A DNA stretch of 55,073 bases from Triparma columacea (Eukaryota; Sar; Bolidophyceae; Parmales; Triparmaceae), in contig BRYA01000105.1 in assembly GCA_030267965.1 (NCBI GenBank), positions 1,246-56,318 on the forward strand, written 5' to 3'. Shown piece by piece: positions 54,400-55,073 of this stretch. Below the pieces are notes generated by a model that was not told where the DNA came from, did no database searches, and saw nothing but the letters and a program-made list of their open reading frames with translations. Position 1 is the first letter of the stretch. Each line of letters opens with the position of its first letter. The position numbers were made by a program, and so were the translations under genes.

Positions 54400-54890
54400 G
54401 TGGTGGATGTGTATAGAGATAAATTAAAGGAGGACGAGGGTGGATGTGGAGATGAGTGAGAGGAATTAAAGAATGTGAGTAGAAGAGAGGAGAGTATAAA
54501 GGTGGAATGATGTGTGTATGTGTAGTAGATATGTATGAAGATGAATTAGGAGGGTGAGTGTAGTTTTGAAGAGAAGTGAGAGGATTTAAGGGTTGAGGGT
54601 AGAAGGGAGGAAGTTATAAGGTAGAATGATGTGTGTAAGTGTAGTAGATGAGTATGAAGTTGAATTAAATAAGGGTGAGTGGAGTTTTAGAGAGGAGTGA
54701 GAAAAGTTAAGGAGAGAGAGTAGAAGAGAAGAGAGTAAAAGATGGAATGATGTGTGTAAGTGTAGTAAATGTGTATAAAAATGAATGGAAGGAGGGTGAG
54801 TGTAGTTGTGGAGAGGAGTGAGGAAATAAGGAATGAGAGTAGAAGAGAGGAGAATATAAGATGGAATGGTATGTGTAAAGGTAAGGTGTG
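54400..54890. repeat. Subtelomeric satellite, ~120-bp unit, four copies
   Basis: The word gaatgatgtgtgta occurs at 54505, 54624 and 54745, and as a variant at 54864: spacings of 119, 121 and 119. Each unit also holds 'gtagaagagagga', 'gtgtagtagatgtgtat' and 'ggagggtgagtgtagtt' variants. A more diverged copy starts near 54383. The strand is strongly purine-rich. Confidence 0.88.
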
Positions 54891-55003
54891 TGTATAAGAG
54901 TAAAGTGAATGTGAAGGTAAAGTGTGTGAAGGGTGTAAAGGGTTATGAAGGGTGTAAAGTGTGTGAGTTGGGGAGTTTGATCGACTATAATACTCCATTG
55001 AAC
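54891..55003. other. Telomere-proximal spacer
   Basis: Short repeats of 'gtgtaaagg' and 'gtaaagtgtgtgaagg' followed by a unique ~40-base segment (tcgactataatactccattg) directly before the telomeric repeats. Confidence 0.6.
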
Positions 55004-55073
55004 GGGTTAGGGTTAGGGTTAGGGTTAGGGTTAGGGTTAGGGTTAGGGTTAGGGTTAGGGTTAGGGTTAGGGT
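55004..55073 (+). repeat. Telomeric repeats (TTAGGG)n
   Basis: Seventy bases of perfect TTAGGG hexamers, nearly twelve copies, to the end of the window. The G-rich strand runs 5' to 3' outward, as at a right chromosome end. Confidence 0.98.

Noticed and set aside
54687..54998. Minus-strand 103-codon frame
   Set aside because: Lies inside the subtelomeric satellite; Ser/Leu/Thr/His-rich translation reflects the purine-rich repeat.
1..55073. Search for transposons, retroelements or viral genes
   Set aside because: No transposase, integrase, reverse transcriptase or capsid-type motif was seen in any recognised frame.

Overview
This is a eukaryotic chromosome end. The last 70 bases (55004-55073) are perfect TTAGGG repeats running 5' to 3' toward the right edge, so the right side is a true telomere. 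The genes have short GT-AG introns, many with a strong (A/G)CTAAC-like branch point and C-rich 3' ends. Gene content (SPX-MFS phosphate transporter, 7TM-RGS protein, ankyrin-MYND proteins, BspA-type leucine-rich repeat proteins, Cys-rich surface proteins, START-like proteins) suggests a marine protist. A heterokont microalga such as a bolidophyte is my best guess; this is an inference, not a database result.

Layout from left to right. 1-201: 3' end of an unidentified gene. 551-1537: SSU72 CTD phosphatase in three exons. 1625-5670: two head-to-head paralogous polytopic membrane proteins sharing a 92-bp promoter. 5720-9534 (-): six-exon PH-ankyrin-EF-hand protein. 9846-11945 (-): BspA-type LRR protein with about 25 repeats of 23 residues. 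12650-15478 (-): SPX-MFS transporter. 15730-22560: an inverted duplication of an ankyrin-MYND gene with its promoter, flanking a membrane protein with LRR and DUF285/BspA-like repeats that carries a 2-base frameshift. 22682-25622: gamma-tubulin complex component 3. 25868-30870: large Cys-rich type I membrane protein. 30871-31454: AT-rich island. 31455-34186 (-): LRR protein. 34580-38088 (-): apparent fusion of a tryptophan-dioxygenase-like domain to a kynureninase-like PLP domain. 38409-42684 (-): unidentified 11-exon Ser/Thr-Pro-rich protein. 42787-42868: tRNA-Leu(CAG). 43064-44049 (-): small secreted Cys-rich protein. 44497-46265: 7TM-RGS protein. 47279-54088: a 1947-residue protein joining several START-like domains to the same membrane module as the two proteins at 1.6-5.7 kb, with three 33-nt microexons in its 5' part. 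54089-55003: subtelomeric DNA with a ~120-bp satellite, then the telomere.

The most unusual content is the START-plus-membrane-module family. It has three members here, one of them the last gene before the telomere. Its tandemly duplicated symmetric microexons and the intronic 24/48-bp minisatellite suggest an actively remodelled subtelomeric locus. The dioxygenase/kynureninase-like fusion and the inverted ankyrin-MYND duplication are the next most interesting.

Exon boundaries were set by hand from GT-AG sites and reading phase. Spans given for genes include introns; exon coordinates are in the evidence text.
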